Source: Ilyonectria destructans (lineage: Eukaryota; Ascomycota; Sordariomycetes; Hypocreales; Nectriaceae). Taken from it: DNA of 64,000 nucleotides. Shown here in pieces: positions 10,427 through 21,911 of the stretch; the stretch's first letter is position 1; each line of letters opens with the position of its first letter. The notes beneath the pieces are model-generated. The model made no database searches. It worked only from the letters and a program-made list of their open reading frames with translations, and was not told the origin of the DNA. The DNA lies in assembly GCA_020740775.1 (NCBI GenBank), contig JAHEWK010000002.1, forward strand, positions 744,001-808,000, given 5' to 3'. Both the position numbers and the translations under genes were made by a program.

Positions 10427-12194
10427 GGCCGCGATATGGCCGCCTCGATACAGGACAATTAGTGAGTATAACGGCCGTTGAAGAGGCAATTCAGGCCATG
10501 GAGATGGCACGGCACGAAACGGGGTGATATACTTCGATGGCTGGAATTAGTCTGAATTCCGCTCCCCAGATAAACAGACCGCTCCAGTCTAGTCCTGCGT
10601 AGGGCTGCAGCTTCTGCCACTAACAACCCCAGCCCTCTCAGCCCTTTGGTCGTGAAGCCGGGAGCATGGCCTCGAGTGGAGAGATTGCGGACTGCGTGGT
10701 GGGGGAGACCCGGGCCTGGATCCTTCGGGGCCCGACAAATGTCCAATCCGCACATGCGAAGCACGTACTACGTAGCAGTAGCACAGGTCCGTGAATCCTA
10801 GCAAGTAATATCCTGTCTTGGAGGGCCGTGTCACGAAGCAATCCCGCTTTAGCCAGTTATGACCCTAGCGCCGGGGATGCTTATGCTTACCGATAGGCGT
10901 AAACCGTACTACGTGTACTTCCGCCTCTCGCCAACATGGGATTTTTCGGGAGAGACGGCAATTCCGCCCCGTTGTGCACTGGCAATAGTGTCACAGAGCA
11001 GGGGAGTCCAACCCGAAGATCCTGCATCCAGGATGAGCATCTAGCCCGCCTACTCGGACCCCGGAATTCTCGTCAGCAAACACGTCATCAGCGTCAGCAC
11101 CAAGATGTTGATCAAATCCTCGCAACGGAGCAAAAAGCATCGCTGAACATGGAGGACTTGACAAGACGAGCCATTGCGCTAATTAAACAGAAGTACCGCC
11201 ACTCACCAAGCTTGGTCTCAGCTCACGGACAGACCCACTATTCCGCTGCAGAGTGTCGTGTCTTTCTTCCTTTTTCTTCACGGGAAGCCCGTAGAAAAAC
11301 ACTAGGCAAGATATTTCCGGATGTTCTTGGCATGCTTTGCTTGGCGTGTGGAATCAATAATGCAGGAGGCTGCGAAACCCCTGGTCCGCACGTCCGTAAA
11401 CAGCAAAAGACCTTCTGTCCATACCCTAGCTCACCACTAATCCTCCGCCCAGGAACAGTCCCCTGTCTAAAGAATACGCGGCGCGGAAGTTGGAAAAATC
11501 TCCGGAGTTAAGGGGTAGCGTACGGAGTACTCCGTACGAGATAGTACATGACTTTGTCTACTCGGTTGATGATTAAAGTTTACTAGGGAACATTGTATCC
11601 TGTGCTACCGGAGCTAGGCGTATTCTATGTATAGCAGGGCCCACTATGAAAACTGACCTACCGCCTTATGGTGTAGATGTGGCGGCTCATTCTACCGACA
11701 TTCAACAACAGTTGTTCTTCATCCAGTCAGGTTGCGTTTGAGAAAGAGTGTGCCTCCATCAATGAGTGGATAGGGGTCATCCAGGTTTATCGAGCTTTCT
11801 TCCGCTACCACAGGTACATGTCAGTTTTGACTTTACTACTCATCCCCATGTGGGGATTTATCGCCGTAGTCCTACGTAGATATGACGGACGGTATCTTGC
11901 CTGTAAGCTCTCCTGTGAAGTAGCCACAGGCCATGGAAAATGGGATCAAGGCCGTGATGGAGTTGTGCATCAAGGGGAGCGCTAGCCTGTCCACGGGTCG
12001 CCGTCGAAGACGGCTCGCTCATGCTTTAGGCTCTTTGTATATCCAGGGATTTGGCTCCTGGTCCGTGATTATCTTCAATCTCTACATCCACTCATTCTTG
12101 CTTGCGAGAGATATCTCTGCTATCGGGCTAGGTTAAGAGCCCCTACCTTAACCTTGGAGGCGCATCTTTTTATATAGAGAGAGCAGCTGTCGTG
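10427..12194. other. Intergenic stretch, no gene supported
   Basis: Several frames of 60-190 codons occur here but none has recognisable protein texture, start context or splice sites. 10427-10900 probably holds the promoter of the LtrA-like gene. I see no structured repeat. Confidence 0.4.
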
Positions 12195-12543
12195 TTAAGA
12201 TTTTGCCATGCATTTCCTACAGGGTGCCTGAGTTGCGTCGTTGGTCAAGTAGTTGATGATGGCATGGAACACCTCATCGTTGAACTCTTTGACCCTCATC
12301 TCGTTCCAGGTCTCGACGTAGTCCATAGACGAGTAAGGTCCAAATATCTGCAAGAGGGTCTCGTGTGCTTCCCTGCATTGTCCCCGCCGAGCTTCGTTCC
12401 GGCAGTGCTCGAGAACTTGGAGATCGAGGTCATGGAAGCCAATAGTGATGGCGAGCTTCAGCTGCCTGACCAACGTAGCAAGTTGTCCATAGCCGTCACT
12501 GTCGGCCTGGCTAAACTAACCGGTATCTCACTCCAGTTTTGTT
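12195..12543 (-). pseudogene. Orphan exon-like coding fragment, family unknown
   Basis: An open frame on the minus strand reads like protein (ITIGFHDLDLQVLEHCRNEA, then VKEFNDEVFHAIINYLTND) and is preceded by a TTTAG acceptor-like site near 12510. It ends at a TAA at 12195-12197. No upstream exon with a start joins it convincingly; a short frame at 13275-13090 (minus) could be a first exon. I do not recognise the family. It may be the 3' end of a decayed gene. Confidence 0.3.
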
Positions 12544-12639
12544 AGCCTAACAAATTTCACAACATCGACAAGATATCTCATCTCCAATTCCATCAGTTTC
12601 TACTCTATTGCTGTATGCTATATCGCGTCAAGTCTGCGA

Positions 12640-12992
12640 AAATAGGAAGGCCATCCTGTAGAAGTCAACCCCGACTTTGACAGTTCGGTTCACTTTTAAC
12701 TTCTCAATAATCTTGTCGGCATCAAGCCCCCAACTCATTCTCAGCGAAGTATTTTCACCAAAATGGTCCTTAATTCTGCCGTTGGTGTGAGATTTGGGTA
12801 CAGCACAAATTGAAGGCTCGAATCTAGGAGCATACTGTATCTAGCAGCACGATTCAGGCCGTCCGTTGGGGATTAATTTAGGGTTTGGAGCTTTAGCATT
12901 GTATTCGTCCAGTATGGGCGCAACATTTCCTTCCGAATATGAAGGACTCCTGTAAAAAGGTCTTGGAGCCGCAATCTTGGGTTCATATTCAC
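12640..12992 (-). pseudogene. Possible aldo/keto-reductase C-terminal relic with in-frame TAG
   Basis: One minus-strand frame of about 115 codons, interrupted by a single TAG at 12841-12843. After the stop it contains an ICAVPKSHTNGRIKDHFG block and ends with VNRTVKVGVDFYRM. This resembles the cofactor-binding IPKS...RI...N segment and C-terminus of xylose-reductase-type aldo/keto reductases. The barrel core with the catalytic Asp/Tyr/Lys/His is not seen nearby, so at best this is a 3' remnant. The family call is tentative. Confidence 0.3.
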
Positions 12993-13589
12993 CTTACAGT
13001 GTTATAAAACAAAAGGAAATAACTACCTTAGTTAATCATCAGAGTGAATTCCAGCCCACGATTCCTTTAAGTTTAAACTTGTACCTGATTTAACTGACCA
13101 TATTAATGATAGCAAGGTCGTTCTGCTTGCTGAACCTGTCAAATATTTTCAACCACACCAGTGCCAACCGTTCTCCTCCGACTTGTTCATAGCCTGTCAT
13201 TGCAGCTATTTCTGATACCTCTGTTGTCGGTGGCATCGATTCCTTTGAGGCGGCTGGACAAGTCAAAATGGACATGCGGCTCAGAGGAAGAGTTTAAAAG
13301 GTCCTTCTTGGCAAGCTAGCTTCGGAATAGAGAAACTCCGAGCTATTCCACACACGCTTCGTTCCCTCTCCTCTTTTTGTTGTTGATTTGATGCTCCCTT
13401 GCTTGTTACACTAATGCAACACGTCAGCAAGCCATCTCGCACATTGGCAGTCGACGAGGCTCTGGGAGTACAGTTACTAAATGAGAAGCTCACGTGATAT
13501 CCAATGTCCGCTAATTGTTAAATTGCTTTAGTGCTCACTGCTGGGCGTCAAATAACATTATATGCCTCTTCTTTCTCACCAACATCAGC

Positions 13590-15710
13590 ATGTCGTCATT
13601 AACCACATTGTGCGAGTATTGCGCTCAGATACCATTTAACCCGAAAATTCTTGACTCCGTTGGAAATCGCTGGTACGATTTGGGCTCTGGCGCACGGCTC
13701 GAGAGTAGCCTATATCCATTCTGCCGCCTTATCCGCTACGCATGTTTCCAGGACCCTGGGGACGTGAAGAGGCATATCGAAATGAGCATTACCTGGACTC
13801 TGGGACCTGGTGGCCGCTGGGCGTTTATCAGCCCGCATACTGTTGATACCTGGATAGGCTTTAGTGCCCGGATGAGCCCGCAGGTTGACGATGAGGTCGC
13901 AACGCTTGAAGCCAGGAGGAAATACCCCATGGAGCCAACGACGGGGGCCGTCATAGATACTACAAGAATCTCTCGGTGGATCTATTCGTGTGAGCAGATG
14001 CATGGCTCCGCTTGCGCGCTTCCGACTGGTCTAGCATTCACCGACGCTTTTCAAGGCCTGCAAGTTCTCCGCCTAATCGACGTCCCGGCAAACTGCCTTG
14101 TAGAGACGACGGCGCTTGAGAATTACGTCGCGCTGAGCTACGTATGGGGAGGTGTGTCCAATTTTCGGCTCACTAAGGCCAATAGGCCCACGCTGCTCAA
14201 GCCAGATTCTCTCAACAGGGTTTCACATCTGCTTCCAGAGACAATCAAGGATACCATCGAATTCACTCGACGCCTAGGATGTCGGTATCTCTGGGTGGAC
14301 GCCCTCTGCCTGCTACAGAATGATGCCGAGGACCTAGCGCTGGGCGTAAATTCGATGGACCTTATCTATGAGCGAGCATGGCTGACTGTTGTTGCGAGCT
14401 GTGGTCATGATGCGAACGCCGGGTTACGGGGTGTCGAGAATGGTACTAGGCTCCACTCCACAAACACATATGAAATCATGCCTGGAGTTGAAATGGGGAT
14501 CCTAAGCGGGTTGGATGGCTTGCTCAAGAAGTCAGTATATGACTCTAGAGCTTGGACGTATGGACTCAAACCCATTTCATACCACTGGCAAGTTGAGGAA
14601 CTGACATTATATAGCTTTCAAGAGCGGGTACTGTCCCGGCGGGTCATCTACTTCGTCGGTGATAAAACTTTCTTTCGCTGTCGGGCGGCAGAACACGCCG
14701 AACACTTCACGGATATCCTGTCACAGAACCGTGAAGTTCGCGCAACAATAGGGTCAATGCTGCCAGAGGCCATCCTCATGGAAGAGCCACTTCATGATTT
14801 CGCCACCATGCTCTTCTATTATACCAAGAGAGCGTTGACTAGCCAAAACGACGCACCTCGAGCCATGGCCGGGATTATTCGACGATTCACTGAAACAATG
14901 AAATGCCAGTTCTTTCAAGGCCTTCCGACAGCATTGTTTGATTTATTCGTTGTATTCCATGCGCATCGTAACGTTTTGCATCGTCGCCCTTCCTTTCCAA
15001 GCTATTCATGGATAGGGTGGCGAGGGACCATCGACGTGGACTTGGGAGATGGTACCGGCAACAGCTACTCCACTAACGACTGGCTCGAGAAGAGAACATG
15101 GATCATTTGGTACAAGAGAAGTCCCTCTGGTATTACGAACCTTGTCTGGGACCCAGATGCAAACAAATCTTTCCCTTCTTGGGATATGGAATACGACGGG
15201 TATCGCAACAGACGACCCTTTATTAATGGTCAGCGCATCACTGGAAACCGAAATACGAGACGAACCATGCCTACAGAGGATATTTCATTCTCTCGAGCAG
15301 TACCCCCATACCCCATCTTGCAGTTTTGGACTATGTCACTATTCTACAGCATCTCTGATATTGATGTTTTCATGGCCACTGGTTACCTTGCGGATTCTAA
15401 CAATAATAAATGTGGCTGGGTTTGGCTGGATGGCTTTGAGGAAACAACTTATTTCGAATCACAAGGTCCATTCGAAGTAATTCTCTTATCGGAATCATGT
15501 TCACGCCCCTATACCGAGAAGTTTGAAATTCACCTCCAACATCCCTACAATGGAGTAACGGGAACGGCGGATTGGATATACTACTATGTCTTGATTTTGG
15601 AATGGCAAGGTGGCATTGCTGAGCGACGGGGTTTTGGTCTCCTACATCAAGGCGCAGTTGGAAGTAGTCTAGCTCCTGGTCCCGTGTGGAAAGAAATATT
15701 TCTAGCATAG
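13590..15710 (+). CDS. HET-domain protein (heterokaryon incompatibility type)
   Basis: A single-exon gene of 706 codons from the ATG at 13590; the same frame opens 25 codons earlier at 13515, but 13590 has the better start context and gives the usual N-terminus (CEYCAQIPFN, a short Cys pair seen at the start of many HET proteins). The HET core begins near residue 180 (NYVALSYVWG) and continues with the conserved LPETIKDTIEFTRRLGCRYLWVDALC region and a LIYERAWLTVVAS block. HET domains trigger cell death or growth arrest after fusion of incompatible hyphae, and related folds act in NLR-like immunity. The C-terminal half has no recognised domain. An AAA-like fragment lies immediately downstream. 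Large HET repertoires are normal in these fungi, so the specific role cannot be told. Confidence 0.85.
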   Translation: MSSLTTLCEYCAQIPFNPKILDSVGNRWYDLGSGARLESSLYPFCRLIRYACFQDPGDVKRHIEMSITWTLGPGGRWAFISPHTVDTWIGFSARMSPQVDDEVATLEARRKYPMEPTTGAVIDTTRISRWIYSCEQMHGSACALPTGLAFTDAFQGLQVLRLIDVPANCLVETTALENYVALSYVWGGVSNFRLTKANRPTLLKPDSLNRVSHLLPETIKDTIEFTRRLGCRYLWVDALCLLQNDAEDLALGVNSMDLIYERAWLTVVASCGHDANAGLRGVENGTRLHSTNTYEIMPGVEMGILSGLDGLLKKSVYDSRAWTYGLKPISYHWQVEELTLYSFQERVLSRRVIYFVGDKTFFRCRAAEHAEHFTDILSQNREVRATIGSMLPEAILMEEPLHDFATMLFYYTKRALTSQNDAPRAMAGIIRRFTETMKCQFFQGLPTALFDLFVVFHAHRNVLHRRPSFPSYSWIGWRGTIDVDLGDGTGNSYSTNDWLEKRTWIIWYKRSPSGITNLVWDPDANKSFPSWDMEYDGYRNRRPFINGQRITGNRNTRRTMPTEDISFSRAVPPYPILQFWTMSLFYSISDIDVFMATGYLADSNNNKCGWVWLDGFEETTYFESQGPFEVILLSESCSRPYTEKFEIHLQHPYNGVTGTADWIYYYVLILEWQGGIAERRGFGLLHQGAVGSSLAPGPVWKEIFLA

Positions 15711-15759
15711 TGGTGTATCACAATGTCAAAATAAGGGAAAGGGCTTTGGGGTTGTTCCG

Positions 15760-16053
15760 TTGGCGTTCTCAGTTCTCAGATACTCGCCCTTCATAACCGT
15801 TCGAAAGAAGCACTTCCCGACTGACTCGAAATATTTGGTTTTTGCAGCACAGTTAGATATGGACGGGAGGGCCATTAAGAATGTGGTTCATGTCCTGAAG
15901 CTCTATATCGGGACCAACAGAAAACAGACAACTTGCTGGGTCATTGCTGGACTTAAGAAGTTATTGGAGATTGCCACCGGTAGTTCGGAGGATGAGGAGA
16001 GGAAGCACGTAGCGGAGGAGAGGAAGCAAGTAGCGGAGGAGAGGAAGCACTGA
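15760..16053 (+). pseudogene. Isolated AAA-ATPase-like C-terminal fragment
   Basis: The frame ends in a TGA at 16051-16053 and contains a MDGRAIKNVVHVLKLYIG block. This matches the (N/D)GR-x-IKN lid segment of fungal AAA ATPases, which lies after the ATP-binding core. No Walker A, Walker B or SRH motif is present upstream; the sequence before it belongs to the HET gene. The frame has no ATG at its 5' edge (it opens with TTG). It ends in a charged repeat of ERKH/ERKQ-VAE units encoded by the 21-bp tandem repeat. The likely reading is a remnant left by rearrangement. Confidence 0.4.
15994..16050 (+). repeat. 21-bp in-frame tandem repeat, 2.7 copies
   Basis: Units at 15994-16014, 16015-16035 and a partial one at 16036-16050 (GAGGAGAGGAAGCAC...). 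The copies differ by one base (CAC/CAA codon) and each adds seven charged residues to the end of the AAA-like fragment. Confidence 0.9.
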
Positions 16054-16264
16054 TTAATGAAGCTCACAAGGAACCTTCTCTTCTTGCAGTATGTAGCAAT
16101 TTCATAGTTAGAGCCCATAATTTTTGAAGGACTAGAATTTTTGATTCGCATCGATTTGAAGATTTAGATAAAGTTTATATAAAGCAATTGCTGAACAAAT
16201 CATCTTCTCTATGTACAGTTCCCGACATGTGCATAGTGGCAAGGGGACCAGTAGACTCTCGGCC

Positions 16265-16993
16265 TTACTTGAGCAGCTTGCGCGCTGCCGTCTCGGCCCA
16301 GATTCGCGCATACCACTGATGCAGCTCCTCCATCCACCCGGGCATCGGCCCCTTGTTGCCGGGGAATTTGCCTTCGCTGTGGAAGAGACAGCTCTTGAGC
16401 CTCAGCTCGACCTCGCCATGGACCTGGTCAATGCTGGTGCTGATGACGAAGAGGCCGTCGGAGCCTCGCAGGCCCTGGTTGCGCGGCGAGTCTCCGCAGC
16501 GCACGGTGATGTCCCTGGCGGTCTTCTCGACGATCTCGAAGTGATCGGTGAACTTGGTGCCCTTATCGTAAGTGCTCTCAGCGAGCTGCTCCTGGTCCCA
16601 GAGCTGGTCCTCAGTCTCGGGGCTTCTCCACTTGTACTCCAAGTACTTTTGCTGAATGGTGAAACCTGGAGATGTTGATCAGCCGAGGGTTTCAGAAGCA
16701 TGGAAGGGCGAAAACTCACCCAGACCGCTCCACAGGCCACGGCAGAACTCGACGGTCAGATCGCCATCCTTCTTCAGGAGCTCCGGGCGGATCTTGTCGA
16801 GCGGAATGCGCTTGATGCACACATCCTGGGTCGCGGGGTTGCGATTGGGGTTGCGCTGCTTGTAGGGCTTGGACCACCAGATGGGATCGTTGGCGGGCAG
16901 AGGCGAGATGACGGGGTTGCGAGCCGCGAGAACGGCGGCGGCCGTCGAGGTGCCGAGCAGCGCGGTGAAGACGGTCTTTCCGATGATGCCCAT
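16265..16993 (-). CDS. Conserved fungal protein of unknown function, 224 residues
   Basis: Two exons, 16993-16720 and 16665-16265, joined by a GTGAGT...CAG intron of 54 bp in phase (GLG|FTIQQ), giving 224 residues. The N-terminus (MGIIGKTVFTALLGTSTAAAVLAA) is a hydrophobic signal or membrane anchor, followed by a conserved-looking NPVISPLPANDPIWWSK segment. The mature part contains ITVRCGDSPRNQG and GEVELRLKSCLF blocks. No catalytic motif is recognised. I believe it belongs to a widespread uncharacterised family in ascomycetes, possibly a mitochondrial or secretory-membrane protein; location is inferred only from the N-terminal helix. The ATG at 16993 is the only one that gives the signal-like start. 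Confidence 0.75.
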
Positions 16994-17879
16994 TGTGAGT
17001 ATTTGGCGGATTGCGGCGAGCGTGAGGACGCAGATGAGGCTGAAAGTCGAGGTGGAGGTGAGGGTGAAAATGCCGGCGAGGCTGGGGTTAAACCACCAAC
17101 CCCTCGGATAAGGCCCTTATCATCAGGGCGCGTAGCCCACCAAAAGCTGCTCTCAGGGACCCGGCAAAGATCCCGGCGGCAGCGTCTACGGGATAAAAGT
17201 TATCCCATCTCCACTTCCACTGTCCAGGGTCACATTCACCATTTCACCAGGTATTAGATGACCCTGTACAGCATGGATTCACAATTTAGCACAAACAATG
17301 CAAAGCCACCTTCATGCAATCGCACAAGCGAGCCATCATATCATGACTTTTGGTCGAATCTCACTTGTGGGCGCCAAAAATTACCTCTCAACATTCCGAA
17401 AACGCCCGATTATCATCAGTCCATTACGGAGTATGCATCGCCATAGTTGAATGTATCCGGTGATTGCCCGACACTAAGCTCAATCAATTACATGTGATAT
17501 CGCCGCTTTCGCCACCCTCAACAATTGCCCTTGTAGTCGAAGATTGAAGGATGCTCTGGCTTGTCCAACTCGCGTGTTTCTCATGGTCGGAATCCATTTG
17601 GAGCTATCCGCGACATCTGACTTTGCTACATGACACATTCCTCAGGCTGTAGATGGATAAAATAAAAGAGGGAATAAATACCATCCGGTAGCAGAGTGCA
17701 TCCGAAGTTGTTTGCATTTACATGCCGAGAATAGTAAAATATAGGTCCGCCTCTGAACCAAGGTGGCTCTGATAGAATAAACTATCCAAGGTTTATTTTT
17801 GTTCAATAATTTTTAATGACAAACGATGCCCGATAAAAACCCCATGAACTCAATCACCATCCAATTTAGCACCCAAGCC
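16994..17879. other. Intergenic stretch between two minus-strand genes
   Basis: The part nearest 16994 should hold the promoter of the small conserved gene. The part nearest 17879 is A/T-rich and serves as the 3' region of the oxidoreductase gene on the far side. No gene or repeat is supported. Confidence 0.4.
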
Positions 17880-19044
17880 TCAAAGGCGCTCACCCTTCTC
17901 GTTGAACTTGACAACCTCGCCCGATAGCAGAGCATGCTGAAGCGCCCGTCCAATATGCATAACCATCAATCCACCCTCCATCGGGAGCGGCACAGGCTTG
18001 TCATTGAGCACACTATCGGTAAACTCATTGGCCTCTAGGGCAAATGCGTCCTCGAATCTCTGCCAGTACTCGGGCTGGACCTCGTGGCGCATGCCCAGCT
18101 TGTCGGCGATGACGACGTTGTTGGCCTTGGGGATGACGTTGACCATGACCTTGCCGGTCTTGCCGGTGATTTCGGTGCACACGTCGTGGCCGTGGGCTTG
18201 CGTTCGCGAGCAGTAGAAGTAGGCAATCTTTCCGCCCCAGAACTCGACAACGCCAACGGCATTGTCTACATCGTTCAGCTCCTTGAGCTCGGGGTGGTGT
18301 TGAAGAGTACCAGCGGCCCAACAGGCTTTGGGCAGAGGGTTACCCAAGTACCAAAGCGACAAGTCGATGTCGTGAATAGCGCAGTCGACGAAGATGCCAC
18401 CGTTTCGGGCAGCATATCGGACAAAGAAACCAGTCTCATCTCGAAGATCGCAGGTGTTGGATCGTACCATGAAGGGCTCGCCAATGGCCTTGTCGGTCAA
18501 GATCTTGGAGGCAGCATCACGGTAGGATGCGTCGAAGCGGCGAGAGAATCCAGCCATGACCTTCAGGTGGGGCTTCTGCTTGGCAGCATCAACCACAGAT
18601 TGTGCCTGTTTTGTAGCATTTAGCGTCGAGATTCGATATGGAAAGGTGGTCAACTTCCTACCTCGGCCATGTCGGTGCTCAGAGGCTTTTCGCACAGGAC
18701 GTGAAGATTCTTGGCGATAGCAGCAAGCGATTGGCTTGCATGGACATCGGTGCTGGTCGAGACCCAAACCGCTTGAAGTCCGGGGTGGTTCAGCATCTCG
18801 TCATAGTTGTTGTACACCGAGATGCCAAAGGTCTTGTATTCCTCGTTCTCCTTGGCCCATTTAACTTCGTGGTCCATGATGCTGCACACGGCGACCACTC
18901 GAGCATGCGGAACCCGGTAAAGGAGAGTCTTGACATGTCGCACACCCTGTTGCATTCGGTCAGGCATTTTTTCTTAACTGGGGGATGTTGGGGTTTTACC
19001 ATGCGACCGAGGCCGACAACAGCAATGTTCAACGGCTGCGACAT
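17880..19044 (-). CDS. NAD(P)-dependent oxidoreductase of the Gfo/Idh/MocA family (inositol-dehydrogenase-like)
   Basis: Three exons, 19044-19000, 18946-18662 and 18605-17880, give 351 residues. The first intron falls within the Rossmann glycine motif (AVVGLGRM|GVRHVKTL), both introns in phase 0. The N-terminal domain carries VVGLGRMG for NAD(P) binding and the family's CEKPLS motif, whose Lys is the usual catalytic residue. The second domain has GGIFVDCAIHDIDLSLWYLG; D and H of this D-x(3)-H motif are the typical active-site pair. This composition is closest to myo-inositol 2-dehydrogenases and related sugar or polyol dehydrogenases; the actual substrate cannot be told. It lies 778 bp downstream of the Zn2Cys6 gene on the same strand. 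Confidence 0.85.
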
Positions 19045-19822
19045 GATTTCTGACTAAGAGAACTTTGAAGATGTTTAAGAGGATGGGAGGAAGGTTGAGA
19101 CTTGTGATGAACAATTTCAACTCAAGGGGAAGACGAGGCGGTTTATGTACCACTTGGAGGTTTGTAATGACCCATACAGATCAACGAAAAGGGAAAGTTC
19201 GCAAATCATGGCCCTGCTTTTCTTGCCCAGAATTGATATTTGAGGGAAGTTCCTACGTCTGCTGCCACGTCCGCGGTGATGCATGCAGAATCGAGTAAGC
19301 AGGGTCGTCTGCCGAATCAGAAAATTGCCTAAACAGGATAGTTCCCACGGCGTACAGAGGATTACGCTTGATCAGCCGTCGGTAGTTGCCCAAGCAGGAG
19401 AATCCTCTGAAAGTGCGGGGGGCGTGTGGGGAAGATTCTAACCCAACTTAGTAGCTACCGCCGAACGGCTCGTCCAAAACTTGATAGCTATCAGGCGTGA
19501 CGAGTTCCAACCGAATTGCCGATATTGTTCTGCATTGAGGGGGACGAGTGAGCTGCAATTAATTGGTTTTAGATTGACAGGTTAGGAGATTTTTTCCGGG
19601 TGCGTTGTGAGACCCAATGGTCCAAATTGAGTGACTGAATTCCCGAGTGGAATCTCACTCCTGAATGACTGCATGCGGAGTTGGGGTACCGCCCAGTTGC
19701 GTGGCTCTCTGGTTTAGGAAATATTGAGAGAATCATGTGGTAAATTTCAGGCTCGTAGATTACAACATGGCATATATATACAGCACGAGCGCTGCTACTT
19801 CCCTGAGCGATTTCCGGCTCTC
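19045..19822. promoter_or_regulatory. Region between the oxidoreductase and the Zn2Cys6 gene
   Basis: It holds the promoter of the oxidoreductase (near 19045-19300) and the 3' region of the regulator gene. CGG triplets, the half-sites bound by Zn2Cys6 factors, occur several times, but I cannot assign a specific site. Confidence 0.35.
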
Positions 19823-21911
19823 CTATCGGAATGTTTGCAACGCTTTGGGAACTGGCCAAGCCCGCTTATCCTTGAACCTTTGCACGATCCCTCGCAAAGC
19901 CTCCCTGTCCCATGGATCGGTGAAATAGCTGCCGTACAGCTGTATCGCAAGGGCAGCATTGACCATGGCCGGCGGCGTACCAGGGTGTTGCAGGGCGATG
20001 CCGCAAACATCCAGAACAAGCGATCGAACCTCGCCCTCTGCCTCTCGATACGCTAGACGGGCATCAGGGTGATCTCTCCTGGCCCAAGTTAGCAAGCAGA
20101 TATGCAAATGGGGTAAGTTTGGGTGTACCCAAGGAACGGTGATTCGGCGGTCAATATCATCTTGGCCACCATGTGGTGTTGCATCCCAGTGAGCGCCATC
20201 GTTGATGAATACCAGATAGCTGGGAATACTTCACCCTTTGCTTTGTCCGGGGATAGAGATAGAATCGGCGAGAGTCCGCCTACAACATGCTGATCAAGAT
20301 ACTTTTCTTGTTCCTTCAGTCGTTCTAGGGAACTGTCAGCCGCCAAGTTATTAACCCCAATGCAGGTATCACTCACGCCATTCGGTTTCCGACCTGTCAT
20401 CAAAGCGCCACTTGGCGACCTGACTGGTATGGATCACCAGCTTATTTTCTGGAGATATATCGGCCCACTCGACCGGTGGTTCGACCATCTGTGGCGAGTA
20501 GCCTTTCCGAAGGGCAAAGTACACCTCCTGCCTCAAAGCAATCCAATACGAGGCATTCAGAAGGTCTAAGCGCTGGACCAAGTCCGCCGAATTAGAGCTC
20601 CTGAGTACTGCGTTGAGGATGGCAAGAAAGTTGACCCGTCCATAGATTGGAGTGCTGTTGTACTCGCCATCAGCATCGCCCATGTTAGTCTCCTCATCAT
20701 CATCTTCGTCTTCCATCTCTTCAAACTGGCGCAGGATCACTGCAGTTGTCACGATCAATTCTCGGGTTTCTTCATCCCGAGTCTCATGAAACTCTTTGAG
20801 TACAGGAATGCATTTTAACATATATTCGACGGCGGTGTTTGATGTTAGATTTGGAAGTAGTTGACCGTGGTAAACTATTCCTTTGGTGGTTTTCAACTCT
20901 GGGAGGCGGCAGAGATGACGCGCTGCGACAGCATAGATTGCAAAGCGTAAGGGCTGGTATCGCCTTGCCCGTTCGGGAACAAGGAGCTGGAAACGACTTC
21001 GAGGATCGCATATATCAAACTTGAATTGTAAGCTAAATCATGGACAAATACAGGTGAATTGTATAAGATTCTTACCCAATGTGCAAGTTCGTTGACATAG
21101 TATCTCAAGAGACATGCCTCTTGGATGGTTTCATGGGCTCGATTCTCGTTTCGCTTTGGTTCAAACTCATTCAGTAGGCCACCCCAAGAAGGCCCCCGCT
21201 GTGATAACACGGGCAGAACTGGAGAGAGTCCATTACGGTAACCAGTGGAGTGATCCCCAATAGCCTGTTCCAGTGCCAGAGGTGATGGAATCATGACCTC
21301 GGTACTTTCTGAACCTGATGAGGCGAGAGCGTTCGCGCTGTTGGGGGTTTGGGGAGAGGCAGATTTAAGTCCGATGTGTGGCTGGTTCATATCCATTTGA
21401 GTCTCAGCTCTTCGAGCCTTACTTGGATTGATCTCGGTTTCCGGCGCAATCCGCTGTGCTGGGCCTTGGGGATTGGTATGAAGCCGAACTGGTCACTGTT
21501 AGACGTATTTCTGGAAGTAGCACAGGGTTGCTTTCGGGTCCAACTTACACTCTCTGGCATTGCTATTCACCCAACTTTGAGTGTCCGGAAACTGGGCGTC
21601 ATACTTGGCCGACGACCCATGACGAAAGGGACGCTTTCTCCCTGGGCGAACACACTGCAAGCTCTTGCTACGACAACGACGACATTGCAGCGTATTTTCA
21701 TCGCCTACGCCGTTTGCTCAAGAGACAGAATATGTCAGCCGTCGTCCAAGCCAACGAAGGTTCCCCAACTTTCCAAAGAGCAGATGCTTTACAATGACGT
21801 ACATTTAAGGTGCTTGTCTTGTGAATGTCGACGTTAGTAAGCCGCGTCATCTCAGTGAGGAGGTCCGGACGTACCTTTGCATTCTGTGCAGGGGTTCTTC
21901 AGTGAAGGCAT
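19823..21911 (-). CDS. Zn(II)2Cys6 transcription factor with fungal-specific TF domain
   Basis: Seven exons: 21911-21875, 21817-21803, 21704-21549, 21488-21076, 21019-20377, 20324-20129, 20078-19823, totalling 571 residues. The zinc cluster is split over three exons but complete: Cys at 8, 11, 18, 25, 28 and 35, spacing C-x2-C-x6-C-x6-C-x2-C-x6-C. Exon 2 is only 15 nt. From about residue 190 a fungal-specific regulatory domain follows (LLRYYVNELAHW|FDICDP, then RYQPLRFAIYAVAARHL). An acidic run (EEMEDEDDDEE) lies mid-protein. The protein should be a nuclear, DNA-binding regulator. Its place between an oxidoreductase and a binding-protein-like gene suggests local control, which is inference. 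An in-frame ATG upstream at 22034 would add 41 residues; 21911 is preferred because it gives the usual short lead into the zinc cluster. Confidence 0.85.

Noticed and set aside
10936..11511. A 191-codon plus-strand frame
   Set aside because: Composition looks random and no motif, promoter or intron signal supports it.
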